In this document: piece after piece, positions 1 through 9,406 of the stretch
How the letters are laid out: each line of letters begins with the position of its first letter
Position numbering within the stretch: the stretch's first letter is position 1
Origin: Azospira sp. I13
GTDB taxonomy: Bacteria > Pseudomonadota > Gammaproteobacteria > Burkholderiales > Rhodocyclaceae
Direction of reading: 5' to 3'
Assembly: GCF_003112695.1 (NCBI RefSeq)
Contig: NZ_BFBP01000011.1
Coordinates: 263,401 to 327,400, forward strand
Length of the DNA: 64,000 nt
Translations under genes and position numbers: made by a program
The notes under the pieces: generated by a model
What the model saw: the letters and a program-made list of their open reading frames with translations, nothing else
Database searches by the model: none
Told to the model about the DNA's origin: nothing

Positions 1-3000
1 GTTCGTTGGCGTTCACCAGGGTAATGGTGGTGTTCTGCACCACGGAGGTGGCAGCACCGGCGCCATCGGAGTTGGCATCCGTCACTTCCCAGCTAAGCGT
101 GCGGGTTCTGGTGACGGCGTCCAGGGTGATGTTGTCCACCGGGTTGTTCGGGTTGTCGTAGTCAGCCGTGTTCTTGTAGGTGACCGAGCGCAGCACCCGC
201 TGGTAGTTGGCCACGCTATCCACACCGCTCAGGGTGAGGACGCCGGTGGCCATATCGAAGCTGGCGGTAATCTGGGTGCCGGTAGTAACGGCAGACAGTA
301 GTTCCCGGCCATCGTTGAGGTAGCCAGCTCCTCCTAGGAAGACCCGGGCACCACTCAGCTGGGTGTCATCCGGGTCCGTCAGGGTCAGGGTGGGCGCCAG
401 CACACGGGCGCCGTCATCCTCGGTATAGGACCAGCTGGCGGGCACATTGCCCACCACCGGCTTGTCCGCCAGGGGAGTGAGAGTCAGGGTGCTGGACGAG
501 GAGGCGCTGCTCAGGCCGGTGTCGTCCCGTACCTGCCAAACCAGGGTGCGGGTGGCGCTATTGACCGTCGGATCTTCGGAAAGGGTGTTGAAGGTGACGG
601 AATTGAGGGCGGTCAGGTAGTCCGCCACGGTGCCGTTGCCGGTCAGGGTAAGGATGCCGGTGGCGGCGTTGTAGCTGGCGGAAAGGCCCGCCGGCAGGTT
701 GCCCACGGCCAGGGTGTCGCCGGTGGTGAAGCCGGCACCGATGGTGACGGTGGCCCGGTTGAGGTAACCGCCGTCGTCCTGGAACTGCAGACCGCCGCCG
801 ACGGTGACGGCGCCGCCGTTTTCGGTGAAGCCGGTGTTGCCGGCACCCTGGGTGATCTGGGGCGCATCGTTCACTTCGGCCACGGCCAGGCTGATGGTGC
901 GCTCGGCGGTGGAGAATGCGGTACTGCCGCCATTGCTGGAAACGTCGGCAGTGCCCTGGACCGCGCCATTGCTGGCGGTGCCGCTGGTCTGGTCCCAGCC
1001 CCGCAGGCTGAGGGTGGCAGTGCCGCCCTTGAAGCCGTCGGGATTGAAGCGCACCCGGTCGCCCGCCTTGAGCAGCAAGGCAGCGGCAGCGCTGGGGGAG
1101 CCGATGTCGAACCAGCTGGTGCCGCCGTCGGTGGAGTATTGCCACTTGCCGGTGGCCCCGCCATTGCTGGCGCCGGTGATGGCGACCCCCTGCAGGGAAC
1201 CGGTATCGACGTCGGTCAGGTTGGCGCCGTAGAGGCTGGCCACGGTCTGGCCCGCGTTGTTGATGGCTTCTTCGCTGATGCCGGCCGGATTGCTCACGTT
1301 CCCCAGGACCGGGGCATCATTCACCGAGCCGACCACGATGGAGGCGGTATTGGCGGCGGTGGAGAAGGCGGCGCTGCCGCCGCTGCTGGCGGTGGAGGCC
1401 TTGCTGCCGGCGGTGCCGCTGCTTTGATCCCAGGCCTTGTAGCTGATGCTGGCGCTGGTGCCGTTCTTGCCGTCAGGCACGAAGCGCAGGGAATCGGTGG
1501 CCCGCAGCAGCAGGGCGCCGGTGCTGGAGACCGAGCCCACATCCACCCAGGTGGTGCCGTCCAGAGAGTACTGCCACTTGCCGTTGCCAGCGTTGAGGCC
1601 AGTGATGGCCATGCCACGCAGGGCGCCGGCATCCACATCGGCCACAGAGGAACCGAGGATGCTAGCCACGGTCTGGCCGCTGTTGCTCACCGCATCTTCG
1701 TTGATTGGGTCCAGCACCGGGCTGGCCGGGGTCAGCACCGGGGCATCGTTCACCGCCGTCACCGTCAGGGTGGCGGTCTGCTTGGTGGCGGAATAGGCGG
1801 TTTCATCGCCGGTGGGCGTGGGCTTGTAGGTACCGTAGGAATTGGCGCCGCTCAGGTCCACCGTGTTGCCGGCGACGCCGCTGGTGCGGTCCCAGGCCCG
1901 GTAGGTAATCGTGGCGGTGCCGGAATAGTCCTGGTTGGGCACAAAGCGCACGTAGTCGGAAGCGGCCAGCAGGCGGGCGGTGCTGTCAGAGGGCGAACCA
2001 AAGTCCATCCAGGAAGCGCCGCCATTGGTGGAGTACTGCCACTTGCCGTTGGCGTTATCCACGGCGGTCACGGCCACGCCCAGGGCATTGCCGTCGGCAT
2101 CGGAGCCGCGCAGGAAGCTGGAGACCAGGCTGCCGGTGTTGTTCACACCGTCTTCCTGGATGGCGGGCACGGCAACGGGAGTGTCATTCACCGGCGCATC
2201 GTTCTTGCGCACCGGGGTAACGACAACACTCTTGGCAAAGGTGACACTGGAGCCGGTGGCGTTGTATTCGACGATGTAGCCGGTGGAGGCGTACTGGCCG
2301 GAGCCGCCGGCATCGGGCAGGTCATTCCACTGTCCGGGCACGGGCGTCCAGCTCATGACGTGAGCGTAGTTCTCGTTGCTGCCGCTATTGTTGGGCTCGC
2401 CGCTGTTCCAGTTGGTGTAGGCGCCGGCGGCCGCCACCGGGGTGCCATTGCCGGTGGAGATGAGGGTGCCGGCCTCGGGGCCGGTAACCCAGTACCACTG
2501 GCCTTCGGTCTGGCTCTGGGTGGTGTAGCTGGTGCCCTTCACCCGGTTGATTTCGGCATAGGCATCGGAGGCGCCGACCCAGGCATTGCCTGCCACCTTG
2601 CTGAGCACAAAGTCGTTCTCGGTGGCCGTAGTGATGGTGGCCAGGTAGCCCTGCATGCCCTGGAAGGTCATGCCGTCGGCGGCGACCCGGGCGTCGGTCC
2701 ACTTGACATTGGGCTGGGAGACGAACTCGTAGTAGTGCATCTTGCCGTCCGGCGCCAGGAAGCCGATGGCGTTGCCGAGGACGATGTCGATGGTGCGGGC
2801 AGCCGCGTTGGGGTTCTCGCTGATGTTGTTGTACTGCACGGCACGCAGGGCATCCTGGTAATCCTGCAGGGTGCCGGTGCCGGACAGGGTGAGTACGCCC
2901 CGGGCCACGTCGTAGCTGTAGCTGATGGTGGTAACGCCCTTGACGAAGGTGCCGGTGTTGCTGACGGCATTCCAGGTAACGCCGGTGCCGGCGGCCCGCA

Positions 3001-5455
3001 GGCGGTCTTCCCCGCTCTGGAAGCCGGTGCTGATGGTGACCTTGGCGCCATTGACGGTGGTGTTGTCTATGTCGGAAATGGTCAGGCCGGCATCAACGAA
3101 GAAATTGGTGTCGTTTTCCAGATAGGTGCGGCTGTTGCCCGACAGGGTGAGGACCGTCGGATCATCGACGGCCTTGACGATGACGGTGGCCGCCCGGGTG
3201 GCCTGCTTGGCGCCGCCGGTGCCCGTATTGCCGCCGTCATTGACGGTGAAGGTAACGCCGCGGCTGGCGGTGCTGGGGGTATCGGAAACGTTGCGATAAG
3301 CCAGGGTGCGGGCCAGGGCCTGAACCGCCACGGCAGAAGCATTGCCATTCAGGTTGATGCGCAGGGCCGCGCCGTTGCTGCCATTGAGGCTGGCATCGAT
3401 GGTACCGATCTGGGTACCGGCGTAATACACGTTGCTGCCGCTGACGCCGATCTGGCCGGCGCCGTTGCCCTGGTTGAGCACGGAAAGCTGGTCTTCGGCG
3501 GCGCTGTTGCTGGTGATCTGGGCCTGGACCCAGCCGCCGTTGAAGTTGGCCGGGCTGTCCGGGTCAGTCACGGTGATGGCCGTGTCGATGGCCAGGGCGG
3601 CGCCGTTTTCCGTGTAGGTGACGGTCTGGGAGGCGCCACCGAGCACCGGCGCATCGTTCACCGCCGTCATGTTGATCAGGCCGGTATCGGTACTGGTACC
3701 GCCGGTGGCACTCACCGCCGTGACGGAGAAGACCCGGGTGGAGGACGTCACCGGATTGTCGGAAGTGGCTTCGAAGGCCACCTGGCGGGCAATGGCGGTA
3801 ACCACGGCATCATTGACCTTGGAGCCGTAGACCCGCACGTTGTCGATGTACAGGGAAGCACCGGCCGCCCGACCGCCGGACAAGTCGTAGGTACCGGCAA
3901 CGAAGACGAAGCGATAGTTGCCGGTGGTGGGAATGGTGGCGCTGGCGGTAGCCCAGTTGGTGGACGCGGTGGTGTTGCCGGTGGCGTCGAGCACCGTGGT
4001 GGTGGCCCCGGTATCGGTGTTGAGGATGTAGCCGTAGACGTCGTAGGCATCGTCGCCGTACATGGCGCGCCAGTCGAAGTAGATCTTGTCGCCGGCAGCA
4101 CCGCGGAAGATGTCGCTATAGACGGCGGGGCCATGGACCACGTCATAGCCGCTGGCGGTGGTGATGCCGGAACTGACCAGGCGCAGGGACTTGCTGCCCT
4201 CGGTGTACTGGGAGCTGTCGATGGAGGTGGAATAGCTGCCCGGGGTCGTCGGATAGGCGTTGTCGTCCCCTGCATTGGACGGGTAGGTGCCGTCATTGGG
4301 CGAGGTGAAACCGGCAATCACCGTGGTGCCCAGGTTGATGACCTGGTTCATGGCGGTCCACCCGGTCAGGCTGCCGGATTCGAAGCCAGAGTTGGTGAAG
4401 GTGGAGACGAAATTGATCTTCAGGGCCTTGCCGCCCTGGCCATTTTCGGTGGCATCGATGGTGCCGATGATGTCCCGGCCGGAACCATTCCCCAGATACA
4501 CCGAGCTGCCGCTGAAGGAGATGGCGCCGGAAGCATTGACGTTGGCCGCATTGGTCAGGCTCAGAATATCGGTGGTCTGGCCGTTGGTGACGCTGAAGCG
4601 GATGTACTTGCCGTCGTAGGAATCGCCCCCGGTGATGGTGATGTTGTTGTCCACCACCACCGGGCCACTGCCTTCCACGTAAGTGGTGTCATCCACCGAA
4701 GCTACCAGGGGGTTGCCCAGCAGGAAAGGCTGCTCGCCGTCCATGAAAGCCAGGGCGCGGCTCTCGATGGCGCCGGTGGCGGCTTCGAGAACCCAGTCGC
4801 CGCCCTTGGCGGCGGAGCCGGTGGCATTGGTGGAAGCCGCCACGTCGGCCTGGGTCAGCCGGGCCAGTTCGGCAATGAAGGACTGGCCGCCCTTGCCGGC
4901 ACCGATGCCGCAGCCGTAGAGCAGCAGGTCGCCATCGGAGCTGAGCTTGTCGCCCAGGGCATCCAGGTCGGCGGAGAAGCGGGAGAGGCTGTCCTTGTTG
5001 AGGGTCAGCCCCCCCAGGGTGAGCACGCCCTCGCTGCCGTGGGAAAGAATGTGGATGGCCTTCAGCCCCTGGTAGCCGGAGAGCACGTCCCGCATCTGCT
5101 GGAAGGCATCCTTGCTCGGGTCCAGGATCACCACCTTGGCGCCGGACCAGGATTTGGCCGCCAGCTCGCGGGCATTGGGCAGGCTACCGTCGATGAAGAC
5201 GATCTCCGTCACGTTCTCGCTGCGGCCGCCATCCAGCAGCGCCTGGGGCCGATCCGCCGTAGTGTTCTGGCGCTCGGCAGCAGCACTGCTTTCCCGCGTT
5301 GCCTCCTGGGCGGCCCGCTCGGCAGCAGCGGTAGCTGCTGCCGCCGCATCCACGGCGGCACCGTCAAACATCACCCGGGGCTCCAGGGCCATGGGAGCGG
5401 GGGCACGGCGCTTCAGGCGACGGGATTGGGCGGGGGTGGATTGGCGGTTTTTCAT
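1..5455 (-). CDS. Giant multidomain surface adhesin, 3' end outside window
   Basis: At least 1818 residues, with no stop before the window edge. It starts at ATG 5455 behind a GGAG ribosome site. The motif LEPRVMFDGAA (residues 24-34) is typical of the N-terminus of large secreted LEPR adhesins. A DUF4347 domain follows at about 70-225 (ILSHGSEG, LYGCGIGAG). Then come cadherin-like/VCBS-type repeats joined by NDAPVL linkers. At about 900-1062 there is a C-type-lectin-like domain (NWNSGEPNN, NENYAHV, GQWND, GYIVEY). Three tandem repeats of about 135 residues with GKWQYS and RFxPD signatures lie at about 1100-1530. The family is exported by type I secretion and held at the cell surface for attachment or biofilm. 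The adaptor/TolC-like pair lies directly upstream on the same strand; no ABC exporter is in the window, so that partner may lie to the left. Confidence 0.85.
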   Translation of the reverse strand, partial: MKNRQSTPAQSRRLKRRAPAPMALEPRVMFDGAAVDAAAAATAAAERAAQEATRESSAAAERQNTTADRPQALLDGGRSENVTEIVFIDGSLPNARELAAKSWSGAKVVILDPSKDAFQQMRDVLSGYQGLKAIHILSHGSEGVLTLGGLTLNKDSLSRFSADLDALGDKLSSDGDLLLYGCGIGAGKGGQSFIAELARLTQADVAASTNATGSAAKGGDWVLEAATGAIESRALAFMDGEQPFLLGNPLVASVDDTTYVEGSGPVVVDNNITITGGDSYDGKYIRFSVTNGQTTDILSLTNAANVNASGAISFSGSSVYLGNGSGRDIIGTIDATENGQGGKALKINFVSTFTNSGFESGSLTGWTAMNQVINLGTTVIAGFTSPNDGTYPSNAGDDNAYPTTPGSYSTSIDSSQYTEGSKSLRLVSSGITTASGYDVVHGPAVYSDIFRGAAGDKIYFDWRAMYGDDAYDVYGYILNTDTGATTTVLDATGNTTASTNWATASATIPTTGNYRFVFVAGTYDLSGGRAAGASLYIDNVRVYGSKVNDAVVTAIARQVAFEATSDNPVTSSTRVFSVTAVSATGGTSTDTGLINMTAVNDAPVLGGASQTVTYTENGAALAIDTAITVTDPDSPANFNGGWVQAQITSNSAAEDQLSVLNQGNGAGQIGVSGSNVYYAGTQIGTIDASLNGSNGAALRINLNGNASAVAVQALARTLAYRNVSDTPSTASRGVTFTVNDGGNTGTGGAKQATRAATVIVKAVDDPTVLTLSGNSRTYLENDTNFFVDAGLTISDIDNTTVNGAKVTISTGFQSGEDRLRAAGTGVTWNAVSNTGTFVKGVTTISYSYDVARGVLTLSGTGTLQDYQDALRAVQYNNISENPNAAARTIDIVLGNAIGFLAPDGKMHYYEFVSQPNVKWTDARVAADGMTFQGMQGYLATITTATENDFVLSKVAGNAWVGASDAYAEINRVKGTSYTTQSQTEGQWYWVTGPEAGTLISTGNGTPVAAAGAYTNWNSGEPNNSGSNENYAHVMSWTPVPGQWNDLPDAGGSGQYASTGYIVEYNATGSSVTFAKSVVVTPVRKNDAPVNDTPVAVPAIQEDGVNNTGSLVSSFLRGSDADGNALGVAVTAVDNANGKWQYSTNGGASWMDFGSPSDSTARLLAASDYVRFVPNQDYSGTATITYRAWDRTSGVAGNTVDLSGANSYGTYKPTPTGDETAYSATKQTATLTVTAVNDAPVLTPASPVLDPINEDAVSNSGQTVASILGSSVADVDAGALRGMAITGLNAGNGKWQYSLDGTTWVDVGSVSSTGALLLRATDSLRFVPDGKNGTSASISYKAWDQSSGTAGSKASTASSGGSAAFSTAANTASIVVGSVNDAPVLGNVSNPAGISEEAINNAGQTVASLYGANLTDVDTGSLQGVAITGASNGGATGKWQYSTDGGTSWFDIGSPSAAAALLLKAGDRVRFNPDGFKGGTATLSLRGWDQTSGTASNGAVQGTADVSSNGGSTAFSTAERTISLAVAEVNDAPQITQGAGNTGFTENGGAVTVGGGLQFQDDGGYLNRATVTIGAGFTTGDTLAVGNLPAGLSASYNAATGILTLTGNGTVADYLTALNSVTFNTLSEDPTVNSATRTLVWQVRDDTGLSSASSSSTLTLTPLADKPVVGNVPASWSYTEDDGARVLAPTLTLTDPDDTQLSGARVFLGGAGYLNDGRELLSAVTTGTQITASFDMATGVLTLSGVDSVANYQRVLRSVTYKNTADYDNPNNPVDNITLDAVTRTRTLSWEVTDANSDGAGAATSVVQNTTITLVNANE
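870..2165 (-). repeat. Three tandem adhesin repeats (about 420 bp each)
   Basis: Within the adhesin gene, three consecutive units share the pattern E-[DE]-x(3)-N-[NTS]-[TA]-G near their start, a GKWQYS core followed by a W residue, then a hydrophobic run and RF-x-P-[ND]. Each ends at an NDAP linker. They are clearly related at protein level but diverged at DNA level. They are cadherin-like Ig-fold modules that build a stalk; repeat number often varies between strains. Confidence 0.7.
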
Positions 5456-5531
5456 GGCGATCTCCGAAAAGGAAACGTCAGGTGGAGGCAAATGAGGAGG
5501 CGGATCGGGCGGCTGGCAACGGAATAACGGA

Positions 5532-6362
5532 TCAGGGCGTGCCGGCCGGCGGCACGAGCAGGACCTTGCCGCTCATGCCGGCAATCAGTTCGGGGAAGGT
5601 GCCGTCAATGACGGCGGCAGCCTTGACGGACTGGCTCACCGGATCGACCCGGGCGCCGATGCGCGTGATCTTGGCCGGGTATTCCCGGGCGGTTTCATCG
5701 ATGCGGACCTTGAAGGCGGTACCGGACTTGAGCCAGGCCAGCCAGCGGGAGGGAATGATGAATTCCAGCTCCAGGGCGCTGTCGTCCAGGATGTCCAGCA
5801 GGGGCTGGCCGGGCTGCACGAACTGCTGCTCCCGCACCTTCTGCTCGGCGACACGGCCGGAGAACGGGGCCGTCAGCTGGCATTTGGCCAGGGTGGCGCC
5901 CATCAGGCTGATGTCAGCCTTGGCCTTCATCACTTCCGCCTCGGAGGTTTCCAGCTCCACCTTGCCGACGGAGTTGAGTTCGGCCAGGCGCTTGTTGGCC
6001 ACCCAGGTCTTGTCGGCGGCCGACAGGGCCGCCTTGGCCCGTTGCAGCTGGGCGGATTGCAGGGAGCAATCGAGGGATACCAGCACCTGGCCGGCCTTGA
6101 AGTGCTCGCCTTCCTTGACGCTGATGCGGTTGACCTTGGCCCCCAGTTCCGCCCCCAGGGTGGTGTAGCGGCGGGGCGACAACTGGGCGCGGATATCCTG
6201 CTTTTCCAGGGCATTGCGCCCGCCGGCGGCGGGTGCAGGAGCATTGCCCGGTGCTGCCTGGCCCTGGGCCAGGGCAGTGCCCGCCAGGGTCAGCAGCAGG
6301 AGCGACAGAAGCCGCGGGAAGGCGCCGGGGATACGCCCCGGCAGGGAATGCCGACGGGTCAC
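5532..6362 (-). CDS. Periplasmic adaptor (HlyD/RND membrane-fusion family)
   Basis: 276 residues from GTG 6362, which overlaps the stop of the upstream TolC-like gene by four bases (GTGA), so the two are probably translationally coupled. A signal peptide (hydrophobic LLSLLLLTLAG, then ALA-Q) covers about residues 1-30. Next come the first half of a lipoyl/barrel-sandwich (VKEGEHFKAGQVLVSLD), a helical hairpin (about 90-140), the second half (TAPFSGRVAEQKV), and a beta-barrel domain with IPSRW and GMSGKVLL. Family members bridge an inner-membrane transporter to an outer-membrane channel. No inner-membrane transporter is adjacent. The position between the TolC-like gene and the adhesin suggests a role in adhesin export; that is inference. 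Confidence 0.8.
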   Translation of the reverse strand: MTRRHSLPGRIPGAFPRLLSLLLLTLAGTALAQGQAAPGNAPAPAAGGRNALEKQDIRAQLSPRRYTTLGAELGAKVNRISVKEGEHFKAGQVLVSLDCSLQSAQLQRAKAALSAADKTWVANKRLAELNSVGKVELETSEAEVMKAKADISLMGATLAKCQLTAPFSGRVAEQKVREQQFVQPGQPLLDILDDSALELEFIIPSRWLAWLKSGTAFKVRIDETAREYPAKITRIGARVDPVSQSVKAAAVIDGTFPELIAGMSGKVLLVPPAGTP

Positions 6363-8485
6363 TGGTAGCTGGCTCCGGCCAGGGCTGCCAGGGCACCTTG
6401 CTTGAGAACCGCCCACTCCTCATCCCGGGCTGGCTTGGAAAGCTGGCCGGTATGGCTGACGCGGCCCAGGGGACGGCCGGTGGCATCGGTGACGTGCCAC
6501 TGGATGGTAGCCTCCCGCTTGCCCTGGCTCGGTTGGCCGAGAATCAAGCGGCCGTTGGCGATGACTTCCGCTTCGCCGGCAGATGCCACCCACTGGACGC
6601 TGCCAGGGGCCACGTTGTTCCAGCTCAGAGCAGGCGCCCGGGCCGGCAAGTCGAAACTGCCGAGGAAGTAACGGCGCACTTCAGCAGACTTATCAGCAGG
6701 CTTATCGGCGGAGTTGCCGGCAGCCGCTTCGGCAGGCTTTTCCACCGCCACGGCAGCCGCGGGTGCAGCAGCAGCGACCACGGCAGTTTCCTTCGCCGCC
6801 GCAGGTGCGGCGGCAACCGGAGCCGGGGTCAGGGAGGCATCAACGGCGAGGGGTGCCGGGGCGGCAGCAGGAACCGCAGGGGCAACGGGGGCCGCAGCTG
6901 ACGCCGCCTGGCGGGCGGCAGCGGCGCTCTCGGCCTTCATGGCGGCCACGGCTACGGCCGGGGCAGCCGCCTGGCTGGCCAGCACGCTGCGGTTCCAGGC
7001 ATGGGTGGCCTGGTCCACGATGGGCATGAGTTCGGCCAGGCTGATGGCGTTCAGGTCGCCCACCTGGGGTTCCAGGCCCAGGGTGGCCTGCAGCTTGCCG
7101 TTGGCGGTATAGACCTGGGCCAGGGCCTGGTAGCGGCGCAGCAAGCTGACGATGGCGGCGGTGTTGTTGGAAATGCGCTCCAGCTTGCTCTGGGCCTGGA
7201 CAGCTTCCCGGTGGGCGCTGTGTTCGTGGATGCGGCGATCCACCTTCCAGATGCTGTCGGAGCGTTCAAACAGGCGGAAAGCGTTACTGTATTGCTGGCG
7301 GGCCAGGTGTACCTGGGCCAGCACCGCCATCTGCACCGCCATGCGACGCTGCTCGGCCAGCTTCTCGTTGGCCTCGGAGAGGCGCATGTTGGCGGGGGCG
7401 GAGAACAGGTTGAAGAGATTCCAGCTCAGCTGCACACCGGTTTCCTGCCAGCTGCGGTTGATCAGGTAGCTATTGGTGTCGCGCTTGCCGGTATAGCTGA
7501 AGCTGAGACCGGGGAAGAGCCGCAGCATGGACTTCTTGGTTTCCGCCACGGTGATGCGGACGTTGTAGAAGTGCTCCCGCAGGTCGGCATTGTTGGACAC
7601 CGCGGTCTCTTCCATGAGATCGAGGGGCAGGTCCTGGAAGCGCGGATTGAGTTCATCGGCAGCCGGCTCGGCGAGGCGGAAAGCAGTGCCCGGTGGCAGG
7701 TTGACGAGGGCGGCCAGCTCGATGCGGGCGGCAGAAAGCTCCTGCTGGATGCTTTCCAGGATGCGCAGGTTTTCCAGCACGGTGCGCTGGTAGCGCAGGG
7801 CATCCATGGGGTTGCGCAGCTGTTCGGATTCGGCCTTGCGGGAATCGTCCAGGGCAGCTTCGGCCATTTCCATGGTCTGACGCAGTTCGGCTTCCAGCTT
7901 CTGGGCGCAGGAAGCGCGCCAGTAGGCGCTGCGCACATCCTGGATGAGGTTGTGCATGGCCTTGCGGCGGCGCTCGGAGGCGATCAGCACCCGGTCGGCA
8001 TTCTGCTGGGCGTTGAAGTAGCTGACGCCGAAATCGAGAATATTCCAGGTCAGGCCCAGATCCGTGGTGGTGTGGGCGCGATCGGAGGAAATGTAGGGAT
8101 TGGCGAGGGATGGCCGGCCGGTGACCGAATCCTTGGCCCGGGAGATGCTGTCGTTGTCACGCTCGGTGTAACCGGCGGAAGCCACCAGCTTGGGCAGCAT
8201 GTCGAACTGGCTGAGATCGGCCTGACCCATGGCCACGGCCTGTTCCATCAGGCGGCTGCGGTGGTCCAGGTTGTACTTGAGGGCGCGGGCAATGGCCTCG
8301 GTCAGGCCCAGTGCCTGACCCAGGGGCTCCACACCGACCTGGGAGGCCTGGCGATCCTGGCTGGCAAGCTGCTTGACCTCCCCGTTTTCCAGGGGCTGGG
8401 GCAGGACGGCGCACCCGGTGAACAGGGTTGCCAGTGCGAGGGGGGTAAGAAGACTGCGGGATGCCCGAAACGGCTGTTTCGCCAT
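6359..8485 (-). CDS. TolC-like outer-membrane efflux lipoprotein with C-terminal extension
   Basis: 708 residues from ATG 8485 (GGAG nine bases upstream). The N-terminus has a basic stretch, a hydrophobic core and a lipobox-like LFTGC, so it is probably a lipoprotein. Residues about 55-490 have the repeated helical hairpins of the OEP/TolC family (AxxNLDHRS, SYxNAQQNADR, VxLSWNLFNLFSAP). Usual family length is 430-500. The remaining 200 residues are an Ala/Pro-rich linker and a compact C-terminal domain of about 100 residues (YFLGSFDLPARAP, ATIQWHVTDATG) that I do not recognise. It is first in an operon with the adaptor and probably the adhesin. Confidence 0.85.
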   Translation of the reverse strand: MAKQPFRASRSLLTPLALATLFTGCAVLPQPLENGEVKQLASQDRQASQVGVEPLGQALGLTEAIARALKYNLDHRSRLMEQAVAMGQADLSQFDMLPKLVASAGYTERDNDSISRAKDSVTGRPSLANPYISSDRAHTTTDLGLTWNILDFGVSYFNAQQNADRVLIASERRRKAMHNLIQDVRSAYWRASCAQKLEAELRQTMEMAEAALDDSRKAESEQLRNPMDALRYQRTVLENLRILESIQQELSAARIELAALVNLPPGTAFRLAEPAADELNPRFQDLPLDLMEETAVSNNADLREHFYNVRITVAETKKSMLRLFPGLSFSYTGKRDTNSYLINRSWQETGVQLSWNLFNLFSAPANMRLSEANEKLAEQRRMAVQMAVLAQVHLARQQYSNAFRLFERSDSIWKVDRRIHEHSAHREAVQAQSKLERISNNTAAIVSLLRRYQALAQVYTANGKLQATLGLEPQVGDLNAISLAELMPIVDQATHAWNRSVLASQAAAPAVAVAAMKAESAAAARQAASAAAPVAPAVPAAAPAPLAVDASLTPAPVAAAPAAAKETAVVAAAAPAAAVAVEKPAEAAAGNSADKPADKSAEVRRYFLGSFDLPARAPALSWNNVAPGSVQWVASAGEAEVIANGRLILGQPSQGKREATIQWHVTDATGRPLGRVSHTGQLSKPARDEEWAVLKQGALAALAGASYQ

Positions 8486-8606
8486 TCTCTGTTTCTCCAA
8501 AATTGACCTTCCCAGGGGAAGTGGGAACCTTGGAGTATGTTAAGAAAATCGGGCAAAACTAGGCTGACCAAAGCTTGCGAAAGCTGTCAAAACCTGTCAT
8601 TTCAAG

Positions 8607-8634
8607 CATATTTCGGCTTAAGTTGCCAAATATG
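8607..8634. promoter_or_regulatory. Imperfect palindrome upstream of the tolC-like gene
   Basis: In the 230-bp AT-rich gap (8486-8716) between the tolC-like gene and the response regulator gene lies CATATTT-CGGCTTAAGTTGCC-AAATATG, whose 7-bp arms pair perfectly and continue as an imperfect GGC/GCC match. A TTGACA hexamer is present on the minus strand at 8590-8585, but I could not place a matching -10 box. It may be an operator for the export operon; the adjacent response regulator is an obvious candidate binder, but that is inference. Confidence 0.35.
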
Positions 8635-8716
8635 TCACAAAACAACAAGAAATTCCATTTAAATTTTTTTACCGGACCAGGAACGGAGCACCCTAATACT
8701 GGCCCGGCGCTGCCTT

Positions 8717-9406
8717 TCAGGACTTGACGCTGATCCGCTCGACGAAGGCGTAACCCACGCCCCGGGCAGCCCGCAGGGGGGATTCGCCGGTCGGCATGGC
8801 GGATTCCAGCTTGCGCCGCAGGCGGCTCATGGTGGATTCCAGGCGGCGGAAGTCGAAATCCAGGGTGGCCTTGCCCTCCACCGCCACCAGGTCCTGCCGG
8901 CTGACCGGCTCGCCGGCCGAAGCAGCGAGGGCCTGGATGACCCGAATCTCCGCTGCGGTCAGGGTCAGCATGGTGCCGCCAGGGGCTCGCAGCTGCCAGT
9001 TGGCGGGATAGAACACCCAGCCGCCCTCCTCTGCCGGCGGGGCGGGCAGACGCCGCATCAGGCTATCCACCACGGCGGTCAATTCCCCCATGTTGACGGG
9101 TTTCACCAGGTAGGCGTCGGCACCGGTCTGCAGGCCGGTGATCCGCTCCTCCAGGGCGCCCCGGGCAGTCAGCATGACGATGCCCAGGCCGGGCCGATGG
9201 CGCAGGCGCTCGGCGATCTGCAAGCCATCCTCCCCCGGCAGGCCGAGGTCGAGGATCAGGATATCGACGCCGTGCTCGCGCAGGTGGGCATCCAGCCCGC
9301 GGCCGTCGGCCACGCCGGTGACGGCATAGTCGGGGCGGCGCCCCAGGTGGAAGAGCAGTTCGTCCAGCAGGTCCGCATTGTCTTCAACAACGACGATTCG
9401 CTTCAT
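8717..9406 (-). CDS. OmpR/PhoB-family response regulator
   Basis: 229 residues. The receiver domain (1-120) has acidic E8/D9, phospho-acceptor D53 (ILDLGLPGEDG) and K102 (YLVKP). A winged-helix DNA-binding domain occupies about 130-225 (AEIRVIQALA, SRLRRKLE, ARGVGYAF). Start ATG 9406 overlaps the histidine kinase stop by four bases (ATGA), so the pair is co-translated. Loop residues around the second half of the wing are somewhat atypical but the fold signature is intact. Target genes are unknown; the export operon lies immediately downstream. Confidence 0.9.
   Translation of the reverse strand: MKRIVVVEDNADLLDELLFHLGRRPDYAVTGVADGRGLDAHLREHGVDILILDLGLPGEDGLQIAERLRHRPGLGIVMLTARGALEERITGLQTGADAYLVKPVNMGELTAVVDSLMRRLPAPPAEEGGWVFYPANWQLRAPGGTMLTLTAAEIRVIQALAASAGEPVSRQDLVAVEGKATLDFDFRRLESTMSRLRRKLESAMPTGESPLRAARGVGYAFVERISVKS

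Noticed and set aside
1139-5527. A 1462-residue plus-strand reading frame across the adhesin region
   Set aside because: It is Gly/Val/Ala/His-rich with no domain, and it is antisense to the real adhesin gene, whose translation shows clear domains; long mirror frames are expected in repetitive high-GC DNA.
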